A stretch of DNA of 64,000 nucleotides from Halichondria panicea (GCF_963675165.1 NC_087385.1:1169501-1233500); one strand, 5' to 3'; shown: positions 25,111-37,390, counted from the stretch's first letter. Translations and numbers: made by a program. The notes: generated by a model not told the origin, from the letters alone.

Positions 25111-25579
25111 ATCATAAGACTTTTAATATAAAATAATTATGAGCTATTTCCACTGAATCAGATTTTTATGGATGCATGAGATCTCAAATTAACCAATGCA
25201 TGTGCATTTAATTAGGATTCTATATTGCTGATACTATATATTTCAACAAATCGTCTATACTATAAGGAAACTGTAGATCTACTCTGATCTCTCAATGTAA
25301 TGTAACAGCTCAGCAAGCCCCTACCATCTTTGCATGCAAATGATGACCAAATGCTTGGTAACAAACAATGGCTACAGTACACATGCAATGCAATCCAATG
25401 CAGTCCATAAAATAATGCTGATTTGCCCAGAGCATTGTCACTCAAGCATTGTATTCTAGCAACGAGACAATAATTTAGATGCAAGACTGTTTCGCAAGAC
25501 TGTGCATAGATGTGCACAGGCATTCCATTAACATAATAATATACAAATCAGTAGAAAACACACCCATAAATTAAATGGG
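25111..25579. other. Intergenic between GTPase remnants
   Basis: Holds a second copy of the flank seen at 24655-24830, then the AT-rich 3' region of gene E. No gene recognised. Confidence 0.5.
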
Positions 25580-26275
25580 CTAGCTGCATCTAGACTTCTT
25601 AGTCTTGTTGTTCTCAGAAAGTGTAACATTTGGTTCTGAAGCACCCTCCACAGACAGCTCCCTTTTCTCCAGGGAGCGTTTGTGAACTTCCATGATAACT
25701 TCTTCCAGTGATTCCTTCACCATTTCCCCAGTCTTTGCTGAAGTAAAGAAATGAAGCTTGGCCCCAATTTCTTTGCACATTTCTTCGATAGTGTGGACTT
25801 CAATCTCCATTAGCAAGTCATATTTGGTCCCTACCAACGCCAGTATGCAATTGTCGAAGTTGGGCCCCGAAACGGTATTCTCATACCAGTCTCGCACGCT
25901 CTCTAATGTGAATCGTTCTTCAATACTGTACATGAAAATAATCGCATCTGCATTCAAAAACAACCTGTTGTGATTCATAAGCCTGTAGCGATCTCCTCCA
26001 GTTCCGGGCATGTCACACAGTTGTACCTGTGTTAGTTATTTTAAGATTCAATGATTGAGTTTGGATCTGATTCTCACCGTAACATCACAATCTTCTATTT
26101 TCATATGGTAGTCCAAAACCCAGTCATGTCCATTCAGCAATCTAGAATAATCAAGACAAAACTTGTTTCCATCTCTGATCCTTAGAAAGAAGGACGTTTT
26201 CCCAACATTTGGGTCACCTAGTAATACAACCTTGTAATAATGTGACTGTAGTTGTACAGCACCTTGATCTGCCAT
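25580..26275 (-). CDS. Atypical Rab-like GTPase (cluster gene E)
   Basis: Two exons, 26078-26275 and 25580-26026, 214 aa. G1 GDPNVGKTSFF is intact. G3 is strongly altered: CDMPGTGGDRYR in place of WDTAGQERFR, so the Thr/Ala and the catalytic Gln are lost and one residue is inserted. G4 is GTKYD (Thr for Asn). G5 TSAKTGEMVKESLEE is intact. The C-terminus KKSRCS has one cysteine three residues from a normal CaaX position, so prenylation is doubtful. The MADQ start is shared with gene G. The frame and splice sites are intact, so a protein is likely; GTP affinity may be reduced. Confidence 0.8.
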
Positions 26276-26384
26276 TATCATAAGACTTTATGAGCTAATT
26301 TATGTGGGTTCTACTGTTCTACCTGCCCCTCCCTTCTTTTGTTAAAGGTGACCTATTAATTTACGGTATTATACTTGCTGCATG

Positions 26385-26492
26385 CTAGTCTCAATCCCAG
26401 GCCGATCCGTCTCCAATTGAACGCTAGGTCGCCTATTAAAAAAAAATCGGCCTCTGTTGTATTAAAAAAAATCTGCCTGGGACCGAGGCTAG
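26385..26492. mobile_element. 108-bp MITE with CTAG-YCTC termini
   Basis: The left end CTAGTCTCAATCCCAGGC and the right end CTGGGACCGAGGCTAG form imperfect inverted repeats of about 22 bp around an A-rich middle. Related ends occur at 42023-42042 (ctagcctcgataccaggccg) and 42465-42536. There is no ORF. A target duplication is not clear. Confidence 0.65.
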
Positions 26493-26682
26493 CTACATGC
26501 ACATGCTTGACTATACTAGATTAGCACTGTCATAATAATAATTATACATGCACTCTATACATGCAATTCATGCAAACTTGAGCATTTTTGAATATTTAAA
26601 AGTTATTTGAACATTCATGCATGCATGGACCTGATAGCTATATAACAAATCGCATGCGTGCAAAGTATTAAAAACACACACA

Positions 26683-27302
26683 TTAGCTGCATCTAGGCTT
26701 CTTAGTCTTGCTGTCCCGAGAAACTCTAACATTGCTTGGTTCTGAAATTGACAAATAGACAGTTCCTTTTTCTCCAAAGAGCGTACAGTCACAATAAACT
26801 TCTTACAGTGATTCGAATTCCTTCACCATTTAAAAAATGGAGCTCGGTCCCAATTACCTCGCACAATGCTTCGATAGCCTGAGAGTCAATCTTCTCCTCC
26901 ACTGGCAAGTCACATTTGCTGCCTACCAATGCCATTACGCATTTGATAAAGTCAAGTCCGAATGCATTCTCGTGCAACTCTTTGAGGTGGTAAAATGAAA
27001 GTTGGTGTGCAGTACTACATGACTGTGTGAAAATGATTGTATATAATTATCTGTAGTATACAGAGGTAATCCATAAGCTTTTCCCTGGTTCCCAGCAGGT
27101 CATATGGCCTATATATATAAGTTTCAAACTTATACCCATGCAAACATCTATCTTTGTAGTCCAAAACATTACCTCCAATATACAGTGATCAAACGTTTCG
27201 TCAGCAACAGAAATAAGTAAGTTCCCTATAGAGCTGAGTATAACCTCCAGTAATAAAATCTTGTAATAATGTCCTGGCTTGAGTACCTAATTGATCTGCC
27301 AT
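26683..27302 (-). pseudogene. Decayed Rab-like GTPase (cluster copy F)
   Basis: The 3' part resembles gene E (MALVGSKCDLPVEEK for the G4 region, then RSLEKKELS and a C-terminus ending KTKKPRCS) but is spread over more than one frame. The first-exon region begins MADQ at 27302 yet has lost the P-loop. A G3 region is not found. At least two frame disruptions and the missing P-loop make this a dead copy of the E/G type. Confidence 0.8.
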
Positions 27303-27463
27303 TCTCATGAGCTACAAAATGAAATTGCTAATAGTGTAGGCCATAATTATAAGTGGAGATTAGCATAGTATTTCATTACAATAAATGTACAGTAGCCACA
27401 AATCAGTGAAAACACACGCATAATGATACAGAGGCAAAAAACACCTAATAATATTATTGGGCG

Positions 27464-28154
27464 CTAGCTGCATCTAGACTTCTTCGTCTTGTTGTTCTCA
27501 GAAAGTCGAACATTGCTTGGTTCTGAAGCACCCTCTACAGATAGCTCCCTTTTATCCAATTAGGAGCGTTTGTAAACTTTCATGATAATTTCTTCCAGTG
27601 ATTCCTTCACCATTTCCCCAGTCTTCGCTAAAGTATAAAGAAATGAAGCTTGGCCCCAATTTGTTCACACTTAGATTCGATAACTTCAGGCTCAATCTCC
27701 AATAACAAGTCACTTTTCTTACCTACCAACGCCATTATGCATTTGTCGAAATCGGGCCTGACTCTTTCAGTGGCATTCTCATGAAATTGTTCGACTGTGA
27801 ATTGGTCTTCAATACTGTAGATGAACATAATTGTGTCTGTAGTAACTGTGATAATTCAAACATCTGAACATAAATTTCCCCTCCGGCCCGGGCATGTCAT
27901 ATACTTGAACTTGTATAAAATTATCATAATATAACATAATCATTGTTTATAGATCTCACCAAAACATCACAATCATCTATTTTCATATGGTAGTCCAAAA
28001 CGTAATCTCCAAATGTAGACGGATCAAACTTTTCGTTGTCGAAAAGCCCATCCCTGATCCTTAGAAAGAAGGATGATTTCCCTACACCTGAGTCACCCAG
28101 TAACAAAACCTTGTAATGATGTCGTTGTATTTGTACAGCACCTTGATCTGCCAT
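27464..28154 (-). pseudogene. Recently broken Rab-like GTPase (cluster copy G)
   Basis: Exon 1 (27960-28154) is perfect: MADQGAVQIQRHHYK, G1 GDSGVGKSSFF and a normal donor. Exon 2 is damaged. The acceptor reads tacaag instead of cacag. The switch II region is out of frame before MFIYSIEDQF. Two bases are inserted after KLHFF (near 27635) relative to gene E, and the segment coding KRSLEKREL carries another small insertion (near 27560). G4 is GKKSD. The tail would be KKSRCS. Clean exon 1 beside a ruined exon 2 implies recent decay, or an assembly error that read evidence could test. Confidence 0.75.
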
Positions 28155-28398
28155 AATGTACTTTGTCACTTATACACTACAACAGTACTAGTATGTACGT
28201 GTACATACTATATTGTCCACTGTGCAAGAAACTGCACACCTTTCTTCTTCCCAGCGGCCTTGAATCGAGGCTAATGCGCAATATCCTCAGCCACACCCCA
28301 AAAGGTTCACACAAGCAACCTTTTTCATATAATTATAAACACACACACACCATTAGAAAATACACACACACACTAACTTTACAATAGTTTATAGAAAA

Positions 28399-29093
28399 TT
28401 AGCAGCATTTAGATTTATTGGTGCTACTGCCAGGAGTGCTAGTGATCTTGACCCCACTCGGTCGGAAAGTATCCATCCCATGCCCAGTAGCTCTTCTAGC
28501 CATGGACTGCTTGTGCACTTCTCTGATAACCTCCTCCAGTGATTCCTTAACCATTTCCCCCGTCTTTGCAGAAGTGTAGAACTTGAGTTTAGTCCCAATA
28601 TTTTCACACTTTATATCAACACTTTCCTCATCCACCTCTAGAGGTAGGTCAATTTTATTTCCCAGAACACCCCACACAAAGTTATCAATGTCGGGTAAAG
28701 CTTCAGACGCGTTTTCATACCATTCTTGGAGATTCTCAAATGTGAATCTGTCTTCAACACTGAACATGAGAATAGCAGCATTTGCATGCCGGTAGAAATT
28801 GGAGGTCAAAGTCCTAAATCTCTCTCCTCCACCAGTGTCGTGCAGGTGGACCTAAACAGAGAGAAAACGAATTGAGTTTTAGTCACAAAATTACTTTATG
28901 GTCTTACTAAGATTTTGCAGTCGTCTATCGTCATTTCGTATTTTAGATATTCCACTCCACTCAGTATCGTGCTACGTAGCTCTTCTGTCTCAACAAAGTT
29001 CCCATCTCTGACCCGTAGAAAGTAGCTGGTCTTGCCAACATTTGGATCTCCGATTAGAATGATCTTGTACTCGGTTTTCGGACCCTCAGCCAT
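28399..29093 (-). CDS. Rab-like small GTPase (cluster gene H)
   Basis: Two exons, 28908-29093 and 28399-28851, 212 aa. G1 GDPNVGKTSYF, G3 HDTGGGERFRTLTSNFY, G4 GNKID and G5 TSAKTGEMVKESLEE. The catalytic Gln is Gly and the Ala of DTAG is Gly. The tail KSKCC is a di-cysteine prenylation signal. It is closest to D and E in wording (AAILMFSVEDRFTFENL). It is head-to-head with gene I (197 bp between starts). Confidence 0.88.
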
Positions 29094-29290
29094 TTCTCAC
29101 AGGCAAACAAGATATCAAAATTATTTGCTGGAATGATCTGATCGACTACCGGACCACGCCCGCCCGTGCATCGGTAACATGTGATCAGGGAAATCCCTAG
29201 GTTATTCCCCTTCCAGCAACCTCTGCACTTTGGTCAACAAACACTGAGATTGCACATTGAGGTCAGACACATAAAGTTGCTTTCAGTGAG
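29094..29290. promoter_or_regulatory. Divergent promoter region between two GTPases
   Basis: A 197-bp gap between the starts of genes H (-) and I (+). No clear TATA box; gcatcggtaacatgtgatca is present near 29168. Shared control of two cluster members is plausible. Confidence 0.45.
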
Positions 29291-30287
29291 ATGGCAGCTG
29301 CTCCTAGCCGAGGTCCAACATATAAAGTGGTTCTTCTTGGAGAGCTGGGCGTGGGAAAGACGTCTATGTTCAGGAGGCTGAAGGACAATTCCTTTGATGA
29401 GTACCAGACTGCCACCACTGGCATTGATAGCTGCTCAAAGGTCGTCAAGTGTGATGGACAAACTATTATGGTGAGACTTTGGGTACATGTACAATGGCGT
29501 GTACAAAAGGGAAAGTAAAATCCTTCTCAACCGCAACCCCTAAGGAAAAGCCAACTACGATAATTATTACTGAAGGCCCCAGTTGGTGTACAAAACAAAA
29601 CAAAACAAAAGCCAGATTCTGTAAACGTGTTTTCCAGTATGTTGAAGAGGTTCCACTGTATACAGTGTATGTATCCATGTTGCTATTGACACAATAACGC
29701 CTGAAATGGAAATTGAATCTATAAGCATACAACTGTATTAAATATGTGTTGTGGCATTGTATAAGTATTACCATGCACTTGTGACCTTATAGACAATTGA
29801 TACGCTAAACAACCTCCCCCCCCCCCCTCCACAGCTGAGCATATGGGACACAGCCGGAGTGGAGAGGTTCAGAACGCTAACCAGGAACTACTACCGGAAT
29901 GCTCATGCCGCAGTTTTTGTGTACAGTGTCTCAGACGCCTCATCGCTACACTACCTGGCACAGTGGATCAAAGACGCTCAAAACTTTGCCCCTAATGCCA
30001 CTCGAATGTTAATTGGAAATAAAATAGATGTTGAACCTCCGGAGATAGACTCGACGACAGCTGCTTCATTTGCGCAAGCTCACGAGTTCGAACTGAGTTT
30101 CACTGTATCTTGCAAAACTAATCGAGGAATAGCTGATGCTTTTGAAGCGCTTGCCAAGACCTTGCACTCTGCACCCAAGGGTTCGGACGATCCCTCGCAA
30201 CGAACCAAGTCTGTGATATATGGAGATCAATTGAACCCTGGAAATCCAACTGAGACTGTTAACGAGGGCGGGGGTTGTAGGTGCTGA
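29291..30287 (+). CDS. Rab-like small GTPase (cluster gene I)
   Basis: Two exons, 29291-29470 and 29835-30287, 210 aa. G1 GELGVGKTSMF, G3 WDTAGVERFRTLTRNYY with Val for the catalytic Gln, G4 GNKID, G5 SCKTNRG. The C-terminus GGGCRC is a classical C-x-C Rab prenylation motif. The AHAAVFVYSVSDASSLHYL block is Rab/Ras typical. The intron has the same position and phase as the minus-strand members. The acceptor follows a C-run at 29815-29831. Confidence 0.88.
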
Positions 30288-31021
30288 CTGTACACGTGTT
30301 TATATAAGTATGCACTTTGTGAAATGTTGATTTAGTTGCTTTGTATATGCATACAGGTCTGAACATGCATGTACTTCTATATTCTTTTTGTAAAAATGAA
30401 CGATGGGCATGACTGTTTTTGTTGTTGTATATAATTTACAAAGCCATGTGTCAATTAAGTATATAATAAAGGAGATGTACCTATAAATAAAGTGTAATAA
30501 GTAAAGGCACCTAGGGTTTTCTGATACGTGTATTTGATGGTAGCTATAGTTAATGATAATTTTTGTGCCTATAATTATAAGACGACATTCCCAGGGTTGA
30601 ACTTGCAGTATTATATAACGATAATTATGTCATAGACACGTGATGGTATAAGTACGGTAATTTATTTAAAAGTATATATTTCCCCCAATAAAATGTTGGA
30701 CCAAAGAACTATTGTCTGGAAACAACAGTGACAGCAGATCACAGTCAAGTACCTATCCTTATACGTATGGTAATGCTAATGAGGGTATTAGGTATGAAAT
30801 ACCCCAACACCTTCATTTCCGCATTTGCACAATATGATGTAATAACAAGCTTTTATATTACATTTGTACATTTGCCAATTGAATTGTTCACTGTATTCCA
30901 AATAAGAATTATGGTGGCGTGTCTTTGGGGAAATCTTAATGCATGTGACAAATTACTACTACATAAAAACTGATAAGAATCAGCAAAATCACACAACTAA
31001 GAAACTCAATAATTATACAAG
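30288..31021. other. Intergenic between GTPases I and J
   Basis: Holds the probable 3' end of gene I, with AATAAA signals at 30465-30470 and about 30486-30491. The rest is AT-rich, with no coding frame recognised; the promoter of gene J should lie in its last part. Confidence 0.55.
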
Positions 31022-31942
31022 ATGACTAATCTTCTGAGTCCAGATACAACACACTTTGGAAATGTTCGACTGTCTAGTAAGAACGAAGTTACCAGAGTGA
31101 GACCACCCAAGCAACTGGAGAAGATGGTACTCAAAGCCGTATTGCTAGGAGATTATGGAGTGGGGAAAACCACTCTATTCAGGAGGATACGCGAGCAAGA
31201 GTTGGTTGTCAGTGAGGGATCAACATCTTGGAACAGTCAGTCAATGGATCTGTGCAATACAACCATCACCACTTCAGACAAGAAAAAGGTTGAGGTAAAG
31301 CAAATTAAAGAAAAGTATGCTCAAGAAAGCAGATTTTAGTTTCCTACTTACTGTACATGTACATGTGTGAATTACTGTACATGCACATGTGTAAAGGACA
31401 GACCTATTTTAAATTACACAAATAATTGTAACCACAAGGTAAACAAATTTCTGTTTCTCTAGTTGAACCTGTGGGACACAGCTGGAGCAGAGAGGTACAG
31501 AACACTTACACTCGACTTCTTCAGAAAGGCATTGATTGTGTTCCTAGTCTACAGAACAGACAATCCTAGCACACTCGCTAATTTACGCGTATGGAAGACC
31601 GAAGCAGCTACTTACGCTCCTCCAGGAACAATGTTTGTGCTGGTAGGTAACATCATCACAGACAGTAAGGTTGATTTGTCTACGGAAACGGCTGATGATT
31701 TTGCTAACACAGAAGGTATTTCGATTCACTTTCGACTGTCAATCACGACTACACCTAAAAGCAGCCTCACTGGCATGCTAACAAGAGTTGTGGAGGAAGT
31801 GCTTAAATTAAGATCATCAGACACTGTAGCACGATGCGCACCTACATGCACGAGAACAATCATTCTACACAAACATCCTTCAACTCAAGACTTAGATGAC
31901 CCTGAAAACTCTCCAAGTAAAAGATTGTGTTGGTGCTCGTAA
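31022..31942 (+). CDS. Atypical Rab-like GTPase with N-terminal extension (cluster gene J)
   Basis: Two exons, 31022-31294 and 31463-31942, 250 aa. The first ATG gives a 34-residue extension before the G domain; an internal ATG at 31124 (MVLKAVLLGDYGVGKT) would give a normal-length start. G1 GDYGVGKTTLF and G3 WDTAGAERYRTLTLDFF (Ala for Gln) are present. G4 is GNIITDSK, which lacks the Asn-Lys-x-Asp guanine contact, and no clear G5 SAK is seen. The tail RLCWCS fits a CaaX box. Guanine specificity is doubtful. Same intron position as the other cluster members. Confidence 0.8.
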
Positions 31943-31951
31943 TTCATTTAA

Positions 31952-32098
<147 letters not shown>

Positions 32099-32241
32099 TA
32101 TTCACATGAACAAATTCACTTCAGTTGAGACATTGCATACATTATTCACTCAAATCAACAAACAGTGTCATTATGTCATTATGTCATTATGTTATGTTCG
32201 GTGTCATTTTGAAACAAAATGTATAAACCACGTTACACAAT

Positions 32242-35200
32242 TTAAGTGAACAGTCTAATTATAGAGTCAGCCCCTGCACTAATTAACCACGGCTGAACGG
32301 GGTGAAACACACAGTCTAGAACACCTGCAAACGTAGGTGTGGTCGGTCAACAAACGCTGTTAGTTATAAGTCACATGACCTACCCATGTTGTTGGAGATT
32401 GGTCCACCTCGTAGCACCTTCACCGGGACAATCTGCGGATTCTGCATCAGGTCACTGCAAACCAACGTAGGGTGTGTGTGTGTGGGTTAACGAGTAAATG
32501 GATATGGGGAGTAGGCCTTGCCCAATTATGCTCAAAATTTTGCCTATTAGTCTAGTCTCCAAGTCTCATGCATTGTACCCAATTAGTCTTTAATTATTAC
32601 CCAATAAAAATCATCAACGAGAATTATACTGCAACGTATATCACAGACGCTTTTACATAACGTTCTTAAGGAACTATATTGGTGAAATAAATCTTAGGAG
32701 AAGAGTCAACTGATCTAGTAGTACTGACTATAGCACCTTCCATACGTATACGTACTCAGTATTAGCATTACTCATGCTATTGAGGCTATAGTGCTTCTAT
32801 AAAATCATGCTTTCTACTAAAAATTGCGCTGGCATAATGCTCAATGCTCCACCCACCTATTAGTCTCAAAATTATGCTAGCATAACTATTGGGCAAGGCC
32901 TAATGGGGAGTATACAGAATTACTATTTGGTATCATGATCCTTGCCAGATAGCAAAGTATCAAATAAATGTTCTGCTGATTTGGTTCATTCGCAAAGGTT
33001 TTCACTCACAAAACATGTTAGTAATATGGTGCGTGTTTTGACAAGATCTGTGTGCGTTTAAACTATATTCTTGCATGCATGAGCTCACTTGAAGACTTGG
33101 CCGTGGCACACGACAACAGAGCTGTCGTCACTGGCCGACGCAAACAAAGGCAGGCGAGGATGACAGCACACAGAGCGTATGGCCTGCTTATGGTGCCTGT
33201 AGTAGTAAACCAACAACACTTACAGCTGTACTCTCGATCACCTTCAGTGTTTACATACAGCATTGTGTGGGACAATACCGACTCCTAACAATGCACACTA
33301 CTCAAATAGTTGAGCACAATTAATGATTGTAACGGCCCATGCAGCAAACACACATGAACTTTCATATAGGAAGTTCCCCAATAATGCTAACTCAACTCTT
33401 AGCAAGAGTAGATGATGTAATACAATGCAACCAGGAGTGGAACATACTCCTGATGCAACATAAGGGAGATTGCTTGTAGCAACACTACAGGGTTCTCGTT
33501 AAAAAGGCATAAAGGGGCCCTGCTTAAATTATTGGGCACTCTCTGCCCGCTAAAAACCTTTTACGACTTTTAGCTTTCTAGTTGTTCCAAGTCAACATGA
33601 GTTCAGTAGTGAAGCTGCTACTGGACATACTTCTAAAAAGCATTGAGCATAATTATAACATCTATATGTAAAAGAGCTCCTGTTAAGCTTTCATAAAATG
33701 ACTGATCAGAATTCTATTAAAAGAGCCGACTTGACTAAAAATGCAAGAAATGCGTACCACTTCGAAAATTCAGAGCACATTACTCTGACTGTATTTGTGA
33801 AATAATTATGCTGCACACACATGTATCATCAGATAAGCACCTGAGTGTCTTGTAGGGCTTTGCCGAGAGGTCCATATCGAACCAGACCACCCTCTTGTCG
33901 TACGAGGAGAGGAGGACGTGGTCACCAGACGGATGAACCACCATATCCGATATCCATTTGACCCCAGATAACAGTTTCTTGATCAGCTCTTGCTTCGCAA
34001 GATTGTACACTCTCACGTAGGTCTGAGTCTGTACACACGATCAAAAATGAGCTAGTTAACTCACAGGCATAACCATATAAATTCAAGTTAGGAAGCTCTT
34101 AGGAATAGGTACGTAGAAATATATATTACATGCTTGGATTGTGATGGGCCAGAAAACCATCAAATCATTCGAATTTTTTAAGATCTTATAGCTACAGGTT
34201 ATATAATCATTGTTTCAGACTTACAGCCACAAAGAAGAAAGGTTTGGTTGGATGAAAGGCTACTCTCTGTACACTGCCCTTCAGCTTCTTGAAGGGAGTC
34301 TGAGAGCGAGACTTGGACAGCTGGTGGATGACAACCTCGCTACCACTTGCTATGGAAACAATCGCCACATTATAATAATAATTATAATTATAATAATATA
34401 ATAATAATTATGCACTTACAATCTGAAGAGACTGTAGCAAAGTAATCGCCCTTATTGTGCCAAGTGACTTGCTTCACCGGCTGTACATATGTGTGAATAA
34501 AATAAGGCATGAAAATGAACCTGCATGTATACGACCAATGGATTCCCTCGCTCACCTTATTATGACTGATCCGTATTGCCTCATGGTTTAGAGTGGACTT
34601 GCGGCTCCAGCTATACGCTGACGACTCAGCCGAAGAAAGGTCAAGGTCCGCGATGAACTTATCAGTAGCGGAGACAACCAGTCGATCTCCTAGTCCATGG
34701 TTGACCACCTCCACACTATTGCCACTGCACACATGACATGTACATAATGATATTTTTCTCACAATAAGTATAACAGTACAGAAAAATTCATTATATTCGT
34801 GGGCAAGCTGACTCTAACATTTCCCCACAAAAACCTAGGTATGGTTTACTGGAATTAACACATGCAACACAGTGCAGCACGTAATGAAGCAAACGAAATT
34901 TTTCCTCACGAAATTAAATCACCGGTAATTAACTTACAACGCAACCGCCAATAAAGTGCGAGATTGTCCCGGAGCGAATTCCAGTGAAGTGGGTGTGTCC
35001 TCCAGTGTGACCACACCCATACATCTCCCACTGACTACCTCCCATAGTCGCAGTGTAACATCTTCCCCACCGGACGCCAGCCATTGACCTTTGACCCCCT
35101 CTACGCTCACACATCGAACTAACCCCTTGTGACCTTTATACTCCTGCAGAAATTGATAGTATGCTTCAGAACTTCACAATAATTTATCAGTTTTCTCAAA

Positions 35201-37390
35201 TGCAATTTCATACTTTTTGATCACACCTAGTTTCAATCAAACGGCTCTTAGTCCATGATCTCAAGGGGCTACCAGATTACGGCTACTGTAAATAGTTTTA
35301 TGTTTTTATTTATGCTTTTATTTTACATGTACCAATTATGACTGCATTTAATTAAACACATGCTCACCAGTGCGAGTGTGGTTGGGAAAGGTTGAAGGTC
35401 GCGAGGTTTGGGCAGCTTGGGTAGCAACTCCTCCGGTTCAACTTGCACCTGTACGACAGAATTACGTTCAATACTTATGTAATAATAATTATTTTTAGGT
35501 ACTCTAGCTCAAGCAACTGATACAATGATCACCGAAAACTCAGTACCACAATCATAATCGATTGCAATGCACGTAATACGGAATATTGAGGTCTCGATTG
35601 ATATTCACTAACACCAAGTCACCCTCATTCTCCGTTGCCGTGGACACAAATAGAGGTCAAGACATCGCTCGAACCTCTCCTGAATAAACCTGGGGTAAGC
35701 GGGGACTTGTCGCAGAGAGTCGAACTGTTGAGGTAGATACTCCTTGTCTCTGTCCTCTGGGTCTTGCCCCGCCCACTCATCACGTTCCTGTGGAGTGGGG
35801 AGGTACTCAGGAGGAGGGTTGTAGGACTCAGCGTGACCCGGTAACTTTAGACGGGGTGCAGGAATGTGCATTCTGTGGCGACCAGCAGTTGTCTGTAAGG
35901 AGAGATTAATATTGGATATTATTACGCTACCAAAGTTATTGGCTACAAAAAATACATACATGTCCTTCAAGTTGCAATCAGGCAATTAACTTTAACTAGT
36001 GGTATGAACAGTCTACCATATCTCACCTCATCTCCTTGGCCCCAGAGGTCGTAGAACTTTGGCTTGTGTGGTGGTTTGCGCGGCTGTATGCGACCGGCTT
36101 TAATGGCCTGCACTAACTTGGACACTTTACGCTGCTCCCACTTTGAGGGGGCAAAACTGGACTTTGGCTTGAGAGCACTTGAGAGAGGGAACAGCTGCTT
36201 TTCGTGAGTGAAGTGGTCTGTGTATGGCTGTAGGGGGGGGGGGGGGGTTAGTCAGGTGAGCATGCATGAAACTCAAGCAAAGCTAGCTAAGTAGGAGAGC
36301 AGGCTCTCAAGAACAACATTTTTGATGTTAAGACCAAATTTAAATTACGGCGTGCCTACTTTGCAACCCCGTAAACGTTCGTACCTCATATGGGTCCCCT
36401 GTCTGCTCTGGGAACTCTGAGCGCTCAATCTTCTTAATGAGATCCAGCTGTTCGTCAGTGAGTACCACATCTCTCCCAGTCACTGGGTCTTTGACTGTAC
36501 GCCAGTAATCAGGACTCTCCATCTTGGCCAAAAACTCATCCAACTGGAGGGGGGGGGGGGTGTGCACGTAACTTGACTTCATTGCAGTTTATATTAACAT
36601 AAATAGATCATAAGAAGTAGTACAATTTTGCTAAAATAATCTAAATTAAATGTTACACAGTTCCAAAAAGTGATCAAAATACCCCCCAATAATACTAATA
36701 TCCCATTGTTTCAGCCTTACTGTTATAACATTATACACTGTACCACCAATTACACTGAGAGCCAATGGCATGTGTAATAATACACGAACACGCATCAAAC
36801 TTACTTCATCAACAGTTGGAGGCTTGGTAATAGCACGTCCATCGATATCGTACCCCCTGTGTGGGTAGTCCTCGTACCATGCCAGTGGAATATTCCCAAC
36901 TGTGTTACGAAGTTCCTACATTTAGAGTGTGAGTCCGGTAAAGGGTCATTAGCTAATCAAATGCAAAATGATCACCTCTTCATCATCAGTGTCTGTATCG
37001 TCTGCTTCCCTCCACGAGGCAGTCTGTCCAATATCCTCCACTACAGCTGTCAGTTTACCAGCCTCCGCTTCATCATCAAAATCATCAATTTCGTCCTTCA
37101 TTGTGCAAAATTTAATGCTAATAATAATTATTAAGATCTAGACTAGATCTAACTATAATTATGCACAATGGAAATGATGAGTACCTCGGATGATGACGTG
37201 TCTGGCTCACTGTTCAGTCCTGAGTACAAGCTCTCAGCACCACTGTCATCACTAACTTGAAGGCTGGGTTCTTCTATACTCTATATAAAAAGTGTTCATA
37301 TTTAGCTCATTTTCCTCATGACAAGCTTACTTTTAGGATATCTTCTTCTTCAATTTGATCATCTCTGATTGAAGAACTTCTCTTTGACAT
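32242..37390 (-). CDS. BOP1: Ribosome biogenesis protein BOP1
   Basis: Sixteen exons, 702 aa (human 746): 37331-37390, 37185-37280, 36976-37095, 36805-36915, 36385-36543, 36027-36227, 35623-35892, 35368-35448, 34938-35143, 34556-34724, 34420-34480, 34225-34349, 33841-34028, 33089-33196, 32384-32454, 32242-32324. The acidic N-terminus ([21 protein letters not shown]) leads into the BOP1NT domain: [59 protein letters not shown] and [20 protein letters not shown]. The WD40 propeller follows ([57 protein letters not shown]), ending [10 protein letters not shown]. With PES1 and WDR12 it forms the PeBoW complex required for 28S/5.8S rRNA maturation in the nucleolus. All expected blocks are present. 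Confidence 0.96.
32512..32902. mobile_element. hAT-type MITE with 8-bp target duplication
   Basis: A 391-bp insertion in the BOP1 intron between exons 14 and 15. The termini taggccttgcccaa and ttgggcaaggccta are perfect 14-bp inverted repeats, with longer imperfect similarity inward (attatgct, caaaatt). The flanks are identical 8-mers, atggggag, at 32504-32511 and 32903-32910. The 8-bp duplication and short termini fit the hAT superfamily. No transposase is encoded. Confidence 0.9.
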
